Source of the DNA: Nocardiopsis_C rhodophaea
Lineage (GTDB): Bacteria; Actinomycetota; Actinomycetes; Streptosporangiales; Streptosporangiaceae
DNA length: 64,000 nucleotides
Assembly (NCBI RefSeq): GCF_039530945.1
Contig: NZ_BAAAPC010000003.1
Span: forward strand, 124,001-188,000
Direction: 5' to 3'
Shown here: in pieces, positions 39,813 through 47,004 of the stretch
How the letters are laid out: each line of letters starts with the position of its first letter
Position numbering within the stretch: the first letter of the stretch is position 1
Made by a program: the position numbers and the translations under genes
Notes under the pieces: generated by a model
Told to the model about the DNA's origin: nothing
What the model saw: the letters and a program-made list of their open reading frames with translations, nothing else
The model's database searches: none

Positions 39813-40838
39813 ATGCGAGTCGGGGTTCTGACCGGCGGTGGCGACTGCCCGGGACTGAACGCGGTGATCCGGGCGGTGGTACGCAAGGGCATCAAGCACT
39901 ACGGATACGAGTTCGTGGGCTTCCGCGACGGCTGGCGCGGGCCCCTCGAAGGCGATGTCATGACGCTGGACCGGGCGGCCGTGCGGGGCATCCTGCCGCG
40001 CGGCGGAACGATCCTGGGATCCTCGCGCACCAACCTGATGAAGGTCGAGAACGGCGTGGAGCGGGTCAAGGACAACCTCGCCGGGCTCGGAGTCGACGCG
40101 CTGATCGCGATCGGCGGCGAGGACACCCTCGGCGTGGCGCGCCAGCTGCACGACCACGACGTCAACGTCGTCGGTGTGCCCAAGACGATCGACAACGACC
40201 TCAACGCCACCGACTACACGTTCGGCTTCGACACCGCTGTGAATATCGCCATGGAGGCGATCGACCGGCTGCACACCACCGCCGAGTCCCACCACCGCGC
40301 GCTGGTCGTGGAGGTCATGGGCCGCCACGCCGGGTGGATCGCGCTGCACTCGGGCATGGCCGCCGGGGCCAACGTGATCCTGATCCCCGAGCGCCCCTTC
40401 GCCATCGACGACGTCATCGCCTACGTGGAGAGCCGGTTCAAGACCGACTACGCGCCGATCGTCGTCGTCGCCGAGGGCGCCCACCCCCAGGATGGTGACA
40501 TGGAACTCAGCGCCGGGGAGCTCGACGCCTTCGGCCACGTCCGCCTGGGCGGCATCGGTCAGCGCCTCGCCGCCGAGATCGAGAAGCGCACCGGCAAGGA
40601 GTCCCGCTCGGTCGTCCTGGGCCACGTGCAGCGCGGTGGCACGCCCTCCGCTTTCGACCGCGTGCTCGCCACCCGCCTCGGTGTCCACGCGATCGACGCC
40701 GTCCACGACAAGGACTACGGAAAGATGGTCGCCCTGCAGGGAACCGACATCGTGCGCGTGGGTCTGGCCGCGGCCACCGAGGAGCTCAAGACCGTGCCCG
40801 TGGAGCGATACATGGAGGCCGAGGTCTTCTTCGGCTAG
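39813..40838 (+). CDS. pfkA: 6-phosphofructokinase, residues of the PPi-dependent type
   Basis: A 341-aa phosphofructokinase (group III/mixed-substrate subfamily). TGGGDCPGLNAVIR is the nucleotide/phosphate loop and PKTIDNDL the catalytic segment. ATP enzymes have Gly at the two discriminating positions (E. coli 104 and 124); here they are Asp (GGEDT) and Lys (PKTIDND), the combination found in pyrophosphate-dependent enzymes such as that of Amycolatopsis. PPi as phosphoryl donor is therefore inferred. It stands alone, divergent from glpK, and ends at a 14-bp hairpin. Confidence 0.92.
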   Translation: MRVGVLTGGGDCPGLNAVIRAVVRKGIKHYGYEFVGFRDGWRGPLEGDVMTLDRAAVRGILPRGGTILGSSRTNLMKVENGVERVKDNLAGLGVDALIAIGGEDTLGVARQLHDHDVNVVGVPKTIDNDLNATDYTFGFDTAVNIAMEAIDRLHTTAESHHRALVVEVMGRHAGWIALHSGMAAGANVILIPERPFAIDDVIAYVESRFKTDYAPIVVVAEGAHPQDGDMELSAGELDAFGHVRLGGIGQRLAAEIEKRTGKESRSVVLGHVQRGGTPSAFDRVLATRLGVHAIDAVHDKDYGKMVALQGTDIVRVGLAAATEELKTVPVERYMEAEVFFG

Positions 40839-40844
40839 GCCATG

Positions 40845-40883
40845 CGGACGGCCCCGCCCTGCACCGGGAGGCGGGGCCGTCCG
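40845..40883 (+). terminator. pfkA terminator hairpin
   Basis: CGGACGGCCCCGCC and GGCGGGGCCGTCCG form a perfect 14-bp stem with an 11-base loop, 7 bp after the pfkA stop. No T tract follows. Confidence 0.75.
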
Positions 40884-41019
40884 GTGTGCGGAACCGGCCT
40901 ACCGCGCCGTACCGACCGGTCGCCGGAATGTTCGATACTGGAACGGGTGCCGCCAGGCGCGGGGCCCCGGATTCCACCACTCGACCACCCGCTGTTCCAC
41001 ACACCTTGGAGACCACGTC

Positions 41020-42294
41020 ATGGCCGTTACGTCCGACTCCGCCGCGATCGACGCGCGAGAAGGCGTGGACGCCACGGTCCCGACCCAGTCCGGGTCGGGA
41101 GTCGGCGAGCTGTGCGTGCTGATGAAGCTCGGCGAGATCGTGCTCAAGGGCAGCAATCGGAGGCTCTTCGAACGCCGACTGCACAACAACATCCGCTCGG
41201 CCGCGCGCGGGCTCGGCGAGCTGAAGGTGACCCAGCGGGGGGCCGGCGTCATCATCATCCGCATGCCCGGCGCCGACGACGCGCGGGTCCGCGAGCTGGC
41301 CGAGCGGATGAGCGACGTCATGGGGATCGTCTGGGTGCACCTAGTGCGCCGCGTCGCCAAAAACCTCGACACCGTGGTCGACCTCGCTGTACGCTCCATG
41401 GCCGACCGCACCGGCTCGTTCGCGGTCAAGGCGCGCCGCCGCGACAAGCGCTTCCCGATGACCTCCTCCGAGCTCGCGGGGTATCTCGGCGCCAAAATCA
41501 AGGCGGCCCACGGGCTCCCGGTCAACCTCAAGCGGCCCGACAACACCGTCCATATCGAGGTCGACCGCGACGAGGTGTTCGTCTACACCGACGGCATCCC
41601 CGGCCAGGGCGGCCTGCCGGTGGGCATGAGCGGGCGCGGACTGGTGCTGATGTCCGGGGGCATCGACTCCCCCGTCGCGGCCCACCGGATGATGCGCCGC
41701 GGCCTGAAGGTCGACTTCCTGCACTTCTCCGGCATGCCGTTCACCGGCCCGGAGTCCATCTACAAGGCCTACAGCCTGGTGCGCCAGCTCGACCGGTACC
41801 AGGTCGGGTCGCGGCTGTTCGTCGTGCCCTTCGGCAAGGCGCAGCAGCAGCTCAAGACCTCGGGCATCGAGCGGCTGCAGATCGTGGCGCAGCGTCGGCT
41901 GATGCTGAAGACGGCCGAGGCGCTCGCCGACGACCTGGGCGCCCAGGCCCTCATCACCGGCGACGCGCTCGGGCAGGTCGCCAGCCAGACGATGACTAAT
42001 ATCACCGCGCTCGACGACGCCGTGGACCTGCCGATCCTGCGCCCGCTGATCGGCATGGACAAGACCGAGATCATGGACCAGGCGCGCCGCATCGGCACAC
42101 TGACCATTTCCGAGCTGCCGGACGAGGACTGCTGCACGCTCCTCACCCCGCGCCAGGTCGAGACCGCCGCGAAGGTCGCCGATCTGCGCCAGATCGAGAA
42201 GCGACTGGACGCCGAGGAGCTGGCCGAGCACCTGGTGACGACCGCTCAGCTGCACCGGCCGAGCTTCCTCGGCGAGGAGATGGCCCAGGTCTAG
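41020..42294 (+). CDS. thiI: tRNA 4-thiouridine synthase ThiI (without rhodanese domain)
   Basis: A 424-aa ThiI with NFLD/THUMP RNA-binding domains in the first half and an AANH PP-loop domain (VLMSGGIDSPVAAHRMMRRG). The conserved PP-loop Cys is within DEDCCTLLTPRQ. The C-terminal rhodanese domain of E. coli ThiI is absent, as in many Gram-positive bacteria, so sulfur handling must differ. It modifies U8 of tRNA and in some bacteria feeds thiazole synthesis; it is 6 kb from the thi operon. ATG 41020 has GGAG eight bases upstream. Confidence 0.93.
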   Translation: MAVTSDSAAIDAREGVDATVPTQSGSGVGELCVLMKLGEIVLKGSNRRLFERRLHNNIRSAARGLGELKVTQRGAGVIIIRMPGADDARVRELAERMSDVMGIVWVHLVRRVAKNLDTVVDLAVRSMADRTGSFAVKARRRDKRFPMTSSELAGYLGAKIKAAHGLPVNLKRPDNTVHIEVDRDEVFVYTDGIPGQGGLPVGMSGRGLVLMSGGIDSPVAAHRMMRRGLKVDFLHFSGMPFTGPESIYKAYSLVRQLDRYQVGSRLFVVPFGKAQQQLKTSGIERLQIVAQRRLMLKTAEALADDLGAQALITGDALGQVASQTMTNITALDDAVDLPILRPLIGMDKTEIMDQARRIGTLTISELPDEDCCTLLTPRQVETAAKVADLRQIEKRLDAEELAEHLVTTAQLHRPSFLGEEMAQV

Positions 42295-42295
42295 C

Positions 42296-42360
42296 GGCCC
42301 GCGGCCATCGGCCTTTCGCCGCTGGCCGAGGCGACGAGGACCCGCGTCTGGCCGCGGGCC
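42296..42360. terminator. Convergent-gene terminator between thiI and aroF
   Basis: GGCCCGCGGCCA (42296-42307) and TGGCCGCGGGCC (42349-42360) form a 12-bp stem around a 41-base loop that carries its own small hairpin (GGCCATCGGCC region). It starts 2 bp after the thiI stop and ends 17 bp before the aroF stop. Confidence 0.6.
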
Positions 42361-42376
42361 CTCGCGTGCGCTCGGT

Positions 42377-43435
42377 TCAGACGCCGACCGCCTGTGCCTC
42401 CCGCTCCGGCTCCGGGGCGGTGGCCAGGGCGCGGCCGAGCAGCTCCGACATGCTCGACACGGCGTCGGCCAACTCGTGGATGTCGTCGCCGACCAGGGCC
42501 TGCGGGCCGTCGCACAGCGCGGTCTCCGGGGACGGGTGGACGTCGACGATGACGCCGTCGGCACCGGCCGCCATCGCCGCGCGGGACAGCGGGAGCACCA
42601 GGTCGCGCTTGCCTCCGGAGTGCGACGGGTCGACGATCACGGGCAGGTGGGAGAGGTTCTGCGCCACCGGCACGGCCGCGATGTCCAGGGTGTTGCGGGT
42701 GGCCTTCTCGAAGGTGCGGATGCCGCGCTCGCACAGCACGATGTCGAGGTTGCCGCGCTGGGCGATGTACTCGGCGGCCATCAGCCACTCCTCGATGGTC
42801 GCGCTCATTCCCCGCTTGAGCAGCACCGGCTTGCCCGCCTCACCGGCGGCCTGCAGCAGGGCGAAGTTCTGCATGTTGCGGGTGCCGATCTGCAGCATGT
42901 CGGCGTAGGAGGCCACCAGTTCCACGTCACCGGCGTCGACGACCTCGGTGACGATGGGCAGGCCGGTCTCGTCGCGCACGTCGGCGAGGATCTTCAGCCC
43001 GGCCTCGCCGAGCCCCTGGAAGGCGTAGGGGGAGGTCCGCGGCTTGTATGCGCCACCGCGCAGCAGCGCCGCACCGGCCGCCTTGGCCATGAGCGCCGCT
43101 TCCAGGGTCTGGTCGGGCGTCTCGACGGCGCACGGTCCCGCGATGAGCGTCATGTGCTCACCCCCGATCGGCACCCCCCGCACGCTCACGACCGAGCGGC
43201 TGTCGTGGTTCTCTCGGCTGACCAGCTTGTAGGGCGCGGAAATCCGCAAAACGTCGCTCACTCCCGGCATAGCGCGAAGGTCAAGGGTCTCGAACTGCTG
43301 CACGTCGCCGACCAGACCGATGATGGTGCGGCTGACACCGCGGGTCACATAGGCTTCACCGCCCGCCGCGGTGACGACGTCGACGAGGTGTTCGATATGG
43401 GCGGGTGTGGCGTCCGGAGCCATCACGATGACCAT
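42377..43435 (-). CDS. aroF: 3-deoxy-7-phosphoheptulonate (DAHP) synthase, AroF/KDO8P-synthase type
   Basis: A 352-aa enzyme for the first step of the shikimate pathway. An N-terminal ferredoxin-like regulatory domain (MVIVMAPDATPAHIEHLVDVV) precedes the barrel with AGPCAVET, LLRGGAYKPRTSPYAFQG, LLKRGMSATIEEWLMAAEYI and DPSHSGGKRDLV. ATG 43435 is chosen because AAAGGAAC is upstream and homologues start here; an ATG at 43510 touches the attenuator T tract and has no ribosome-binding site. Expression appears to be controlled by an aromatic leader-peptide attenuator at 43513-43634. Confidence 0.93.
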   Translation of the reverse strand: MVIVMAPDATPAHIEHLVDVVTAAGGEAYVTRGVSRTIIGLVGDVQQFETLDLRAMPGVSDVLRISAPYKLVSRENHDSRSVVSVRGVPIGGEHMTLIAGPCAVETPDQTLEAALMAKAAGAALLRGGAYKPRTSPYAFQGLGEAGLKILADVRDETGLPIVTEVVDAGDVELVASYADMLQIGTRNMQNFALLQAAGEAGKPVLLKRGMSATIEEWLMAAEYIAQRGNLDIVLCERGIRTFEKATRNTLDIAAVPVAQNLSHLPVIVDPSHSGGKRDLVLPLSRAAMAAGADGVIVDVHPSPETALCDGPQALVGDDIHELADAVSSMSELLGRALATAPEPEREAQAVGV

Positions 43436-43512
43436 GGGCCTTTGTTCCTTTGGCGGTTCGAGGGGTCCTGCTTCGGGCGTGTTCGGCGGTACGGATGCGA
43501 CGGCGGACATAC

Positions 43513-43545
43513 AAAAAAGCCCCGGGCCGTCCGGCCCGGGGCTTT
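43513..43545 (-). terminator. Attenuator terminator of aroF
   Basis: On the minus strand AAAGCCCCGGGCCG and CGGCCCGGGGCTTT form a 14-bp stem with a 2-4-base loop, followed directly by six T residues. It is an intrinsic terminator placed 15 bp past the leader-peptide stop and 78 bp before the aroF start. Confidence 0.9.
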
Positions 43546-43559
43546 GGAAGTCGTCCGTG

Positions 43560-43634
43560 TTAGCGCAGCGCTAGGCGGGCGACCGTCCTACCCAAGGGCC
43601 GGTAGCCATAAAAGCGCCAAAACTTCCGCTGCAT
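43560..43634 (-). CDS. Aromatic-rich leader peptide of aroF (attenuation)
   Basis: A 24-aa peptide starting at ATG 43634 and ending at TAA. Its first eleven residues contain Phe5, Trp6, Phe8, Tyr9 and Tyr11, after MQRK; the remainder is Arg/Leu-rich. Stalling at these codons when aromatic amino acids are scarce would prevent the downstream terminator from forming, as in trp and phe operons. The -10 box TATAGT ends seven bases before the ATG, so the transcript probably begins at or next to the start codon and the peptide is translated leaderlessly. Confidence 0.85.
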   Translation of the reverse strand: MQRKFWRFYGYRPLGRTVARLALR

Positions 43635-43641
43635 GGCAGTG

Positions 43642-43654
43642 ACTATAGCGCACG
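43642..43654 (-). promoter_or_regulatory. Promoter -10 region of the aroF leader
   Basis: CGTGCGCTATAGT on the minus strand, identical over 13 bases to the sequence ahead of the SAM-IV leader at 5171-5183. The -35 region is not clear. Confidence 0.65.
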
Positions 43655-43742
43655 CTCGTGACCACGGACGCCGGAGGGGTTCACTCCACGCGTGTCATCC
43701 GGGTTTGGGAGGATGGCGGAGACGGTAGGTGAAGGAGATCGA

Positions 43743-44345
43743 TTGTCGGAGAGTCGACTGCCACCCGGCCAGTACGTGCCCGGCCCGCGCGAGGCCCTGC
43801 ACTATGGCCCGGTGCCGCGCTTTCGCCCGCAGCGCTGGGATCTCCGCGTGTACGGGGCCACCGAGTCGCTGGGCGAGTACCGGTGGTCCTGGCCGGAGTT
43901 CGACGAGCTGCCCCGGGTCGACGCCGTCTCCGACTTCCACTGTGTGACCCGATTCACGATCCCCGGCGTCCACTGGCGCGGCGTCCGCGCATCGCACCTG
44001 GTCGAGCTGGCCCCGCCGCACCCGACGGTCACCCACGTGATGGTGTGGGCGGAGTACGGCTACAGCGCGAACCTGCGCATGGACGACTTCCTCGCACACG
44101 ACGTGCTGCTGGCGACCCACCGCGACGGCGTCCGCCTCACCCCCGAGCACGGCTTCCCGGTACGCCTGGTGGTGCCGCACCTGTACGGGTGGAAGAGCGT
44201 GAAGTGGGTGCGCGCGATCGAGTACATGACCCGCGACCGCCGCGGCTTCTGGGAGGAGCGGGGCTACCACAACCTCGCCGATCCGTGGACCGAGCAACGC
44301 TACTCCTACCAGGAGGAGCCCGGCCAGGGGCCACCACTGCTGTGA
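43743..44345 (+). CDS. Sulfite-oxidase-type molybdopterin-dependent oxidoreductase
   Basis: A 200-aa protein of the short YedY-like/sulfite oxidase fold. The Mo-ligand Cys lies in VSDFHCVTRFT; MVWAEYGYSANLRMDDFL and GFPVRLVVPHLYGWKSVKWV are standard blocks of the molybdopterin domain. There is no Tat signal or heme/TM partner, so it is probably cytoplasmic; the substrate is unknown. TTG 43743 is preferred because AAGGAG lies six bases upstream; GTG 43692 and ATG 43713 are in frame but less well placed. Confidence 0.85.
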   Translation: MSESRLPPGQYVPGPREALHYGPVPRFRPQRWDLRVYGATESLGEYRWSWPEFDELPRVDAVSDFHCVTRFTIPGVHWRGVRASHLVELAPPHPTVTHVMVWAEYGYSANLRMDDFLAHDVLLATHRDGVRLTPEHGFPVRLVVPHLYGWKSVKWVRAIEYMTRDRRGFWEERGYHNLADPWTEQRYSYQEEPGQGPPLL

Positions 44346-44955
44346 CCGGCCCCCGGCCCGCGGAGACGGCGTGAATTTTTTCGTCCGCCGCCGCTACGCA
44401 CGCGGGGTGAACGGCGATCACGACCTTCTGCCCCGAATCGGGCACGGCACCGAGGGTCGGCTTCGACATGCTCGCGAGGTAGATAGAGCGCCGCAAGCCC
44501 AAGGCACAGGGCGCCGTCGTCGCTCCATGCGCGGGATCTGGTCCGAACGAACCACCCCGGTAGGCGGCGGCCAGCTGGCCCGCCGCGATATCGCGGGGCC
44601 GCGTGAACGTCTTCATCGCGGTGTCGAAGGGTCGCGGACTCGGGAGACATCGATCCCGCCGACACGACACCGCAGCCACCCCCTCGTTCTCCGGCGGCCG
44701 CCCTCCTCAGTCCGCCCCGGCCGAGCCCCGGAAGCCCGAGGGAGCAATCGGCCGCAGGCGAGGCTCACCCGGGCGGCACGGATATGTTCGTTCAGCGACC
44801 GTGTTTGCGGCGAGCTGGGTTTCCGGGAGCGCGGCTCGGAAAATCCTTCGGTCCAACTCTGCCAGAAACTGCGCAAATAGTTCCAAGAGTTTCCGCACCG
44901 TCTGCGCATAATCTGAAATTGCCCAATTTCCCGATAGCGAGAAGGGGCGACCGAT
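44346..44955. other. 610-bp gene-free region at the left edge of the enediyne locus
   Basis: No convincing gene is seen on either strand; open frames here have shadow-like composition. The right end is a likely promoter, with CATAAT about 45 bp before the start at 44956. It contains TCGGAAA at 44836-44842 and its reverse complement motif GTTTCCG at 44889-44895, the same core as the repeat before the regulator at 46698. Confidence 0.5.
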
Positions 44956-45495
44956 ATGACGACCACCCGCTCCCAGGTGGACATTCAATTCGACACCGTG
45001 CTGCAGCTCGACTACGCCAGATCCGAAGTCGGCCTGCGGCTTCCCGACGGCTCGACCGAGCGCGTCATGATGGAGACTGCCTGCCCGACCGAATTCATCA
45101 TGCACGACCTGGTGGAATCCGGGGAGGGCATGCGGATGGACCTGGAGATCATCCGTTTCGAGCTGGTGGGCACCAGCAAGGAACTGTGGCCCGGCGAGCG
45201 GATCACCGTGCTGGGCGGCGCCCTGAGCGCGCCCGACGCGCGGCCCATCGTCGGCGCCGTGGACATTCCCGCGGGTCGAACGCTGGAGGAGGGGCTGCGC
45301 AGTGAGCAGGTGCTCTACCTGACCATCCAGACGCCGCTGGGCACCCTGCACAACGAGACGCCGATCCGCATGGTGGGCGACATCTACCGCGTCCCGCCGA
45401 TCGGTTCCCGATTCGAGTCGCAGGGCGACGTCCCGCTGGTCGACGCCGAGGGCGTCGAGCGGCTGCAGGTCTGGGCCTGCGCCAACGAGGCCTGA
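44956..45495 (+). CDS. Uncharacterised beta-rich protein next to the enediyne regulators
   Basis: A 179-aa soluble, acidic protein with no signal or membrane segment. Strand-like repeats alternate hydrophobic residues (VDIQFDTVLQLDY, DLEIIRFELVGTSKEL, VLYLTIQTPLGTL), suggesting a beta sandwich. Family not recognised. It has a good GAGAAGGGG site and its own promoter-like region, and is followed by a strong terminator. Facing the two FMN-reductase/AraC genes tail to tail, it could belong to the natural-product locus; its role is unknown. Confidence 0.75.
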   Translation: MTTTRSQVDIQFDTVLQLDYARSEVGLRLPDGSTERVMMETACPTEFIMHDLVESGEGMRMDLEIIRFELVGTSKELWPGERITVLGGALSAPDARPIVGAVDIPAGRTLEEGLRSEQVLYLTIQTPLGTLHNETPIRMVGDIYRVPPIGSRFESQGDVPLVDAEGVERLQVWACANEA

Positions 45496-45564
45496 CGCCG
45501 CGGGCCGTGTCGACCAGGGCCGACACCAGCGCCTAGGAGACGACGCCACCAGTGGCGGAGTTGG

Positions 45565-45600
45565 GGCGGCGGGGAGCATTGGGGCTCCCCGCCGCCTTTT
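45565..45600 (+). terminator. Terminator after the uncharacterised gene
   Basis: GGCGGCGGGGAG and CTCCCCGCCGCC form a 12-bp stem with an 8-base loop and TTTT immediately after. It also lies just past the end of the convergent regulator gene and may serve both. Confidence 0.85.
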
Positions 45601-45657
45601 GTGGCCGTCGCCCCGCTCGACCCACGGGGGCGGGGCCGGGCCGAGCGGGGGACGGGC

Positions 45658-46698
45658 TCAGCGCGCCGCGATCATCTCCTGTCCCCGGTGGCGCGCGCGA
45701 TACGCGGAGGGTGACACCGCGAAGCGGCGCTTGAAGGTCCGCTCGAAGTGGCTCAGATCGTTGAACCCCGACGCGTGGCACACGGCCGACACCGAATCGT
45801 TGGTCTCGGCCAGCAGCCGCCGGGCACGCGCGAGCCGCAGCCGGGTCACGAAGTCGATGTACCGGCACCCGGTCCGCGCCTTGAACGTCCGGGAGAAGTG
45901 GAAACGGCTCATGCAGGCCGCCCGCGCCGCGGCGTCGAGGGATAGTTCGGGATCGGTGAAGTTCTCCCGGATGAAGCCGATGGCCATGACGATGCCCCGG
46001 CACGACGCGTCGGCGAGCAGCGTCCCCGGGTGCCCCGGCGGCGCCCCGGCACCGTCCCCCGTCTCCGGTAGCTCGACCCGCAGGGCAGAACGGTACTCCG
46101 AAAACCGCAGCATCTCCGCCTGGTCCGGCCGACTCGGCTCCCGGCCCGCCGCAGGGGCGGACGAAGCGGACCCGGGGTGGCCCCGGCGTTCGAGGGGCCA
46201 GAGCAGCCCGTGGCAGAACTCCCGGATGTGCTCGCGCAGGCCGGGCCCGGCGACGCGGCCCATCCCGGCCCGCTCCGCGAAGTCCGCGCCGGTGGCCACC
46301 ACCTGAATGGGGATCGCGCGCCCGTCCAGGGACTGCACCACGGCCTGCAGATGGTCCAGCGCGGGCATTCCCTGGTCGCCGACGGTCGTCGCCATGAGTC
46401 CGACCGGCATGCCGCCGAGCTGCCGCGGCCGCAGCATGTCCAACAGGCACTTCAGCCGACCGGAGTAGGAGTTGTGTACCAGGGGCGTCGCGAGCACCAT
46501 CGCGTCCGCGCCGCTGAGCACGCGGGTCAGAACGCTGTCGGCGGTCGGATCGAATGCCGGGTCAACGGGGTGGGCTCCCTCCATGCGCAACGCGCGGGCC
46601 GTCTCCTCGACGAGGATCCGGGTATCGGGTGCATCAGGGTGGTCGCGCCCCAGGATCACAACCCGCGGGCGCCGTGGATGATCGTCGAACACGGGCAC
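45658..46698 (-). CDS. NAD(P)H:FMN-reductase-like domain fused to AraC-type DNA-binding domain (paralogue 2)
   Basis: A 346-aa two-domain protein. Residues about 10-175 form a flavodoxin-like NADPH-dependent FMN reductase domain (PRVVILGRDHPDAPDTRIL, TPLVHNSYSGRLKCLLDML, GMPVGLMATTVGD). Residues about 235-340 are an AraC HTH pair (FTDPELSLDAAARAACMSRFHFSRTFKARTG, then SHFERTFKRRFAVSPSAYR). The FMN phosphate loop lacks the usual G-S/T residues (GRDHPDAPDT), so flavin binding may be weaker than in the paralogue at 47005. GTG 46698 follows GGAG at six bases. Six Cys residues could allow redox or thiol sensing (inference). Confidence 0.85.
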   Translation of the reverse strand: MPVFDDHPRRPRVVILGRDHPDAPDTRILVEETARALRMEGAHPVDPAFDPTADSVLTRVLSGADAMVLATPLVHNSYSGRLKCLLDMLRPRQLGGMPVGLMATTVGDQGMPALDHLQAVVQSLDGRAIPIQVVATGADFAERAGMGRVAGPGLREHIREFCHGLLWPLERRGHPGSASSAPAAGREPSRPDQAEMLRFSEYRSALRVELPETGDGAGAPPGHPGTLLADASCRGIVMAIGFIRENFTDPELSLDAAARAACMSRFHFSRTFKARTGCRYIDFVTRLRLARARRLLAETNDSVSAVCHASGFNDLSHFERTFKRRFAVSPSAYRARHRGQEMIAAR

Positions 46699-46869
46699 GG
46701 TGGTCTCCGCCTCCCCTGTGTGCGGGGTGAAACGTCGGATGAAGGGGTGGGCCGAATTCGCCTCCCCATTTCTGTGACGGGGAACGGCGACGCGATTTCG
46801 ACACGGCGGAACGAAAGTTCTCTTCGCACACAGCCGGTCACAGCACGCCAGACAGTTCTCCCGTTTCGT

Positions 46870-46899
46870 TCGGAAACTTCACAATCCCGCCTCGGAAAC
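46870..46899 (-). repeat. Direct repeat TCGGAAAC with 22-bp period
   Basis: In the 306-bp gap between the two regulator genes, TCGGAAAC occurs at 46870-46877 and again at 46892-46899, a spacing of two helical turns as expected for AraC-type dimer sites. Related TCGGAAA and GTTTCCG copies precede the gene at 44956. No gene is seen in this gap. Confidence 0.45.
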
Positions 46900-47004
46900 G
46901 CCTCCGAGTTTTCTCACGACGGCGGGCGGGCCGCGCTTTCGGTACGCGAAAGGCCACCGACCGCCCCGGCACGTTCCGGCGGTGATCGTTCGAATCCGGC
47001 CGCG

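Noticed and set aside
43436..43510. aroF start at ATG 43510
   Set aside because: It would start two bases after the attenuator T tract with no ribosome-binding site; ATG 43435 has AAAGGAAC upstream and matches homologues.
44137..44679. Possible minus-strand gene in the 610-bp gap before 44956
   Set aside because: Composition is Arg/Ala-rich, it overlaps the end of the molybdopterin oxidoreductase gene, and no domain or good start signal was found; two competing frames look equally poor.
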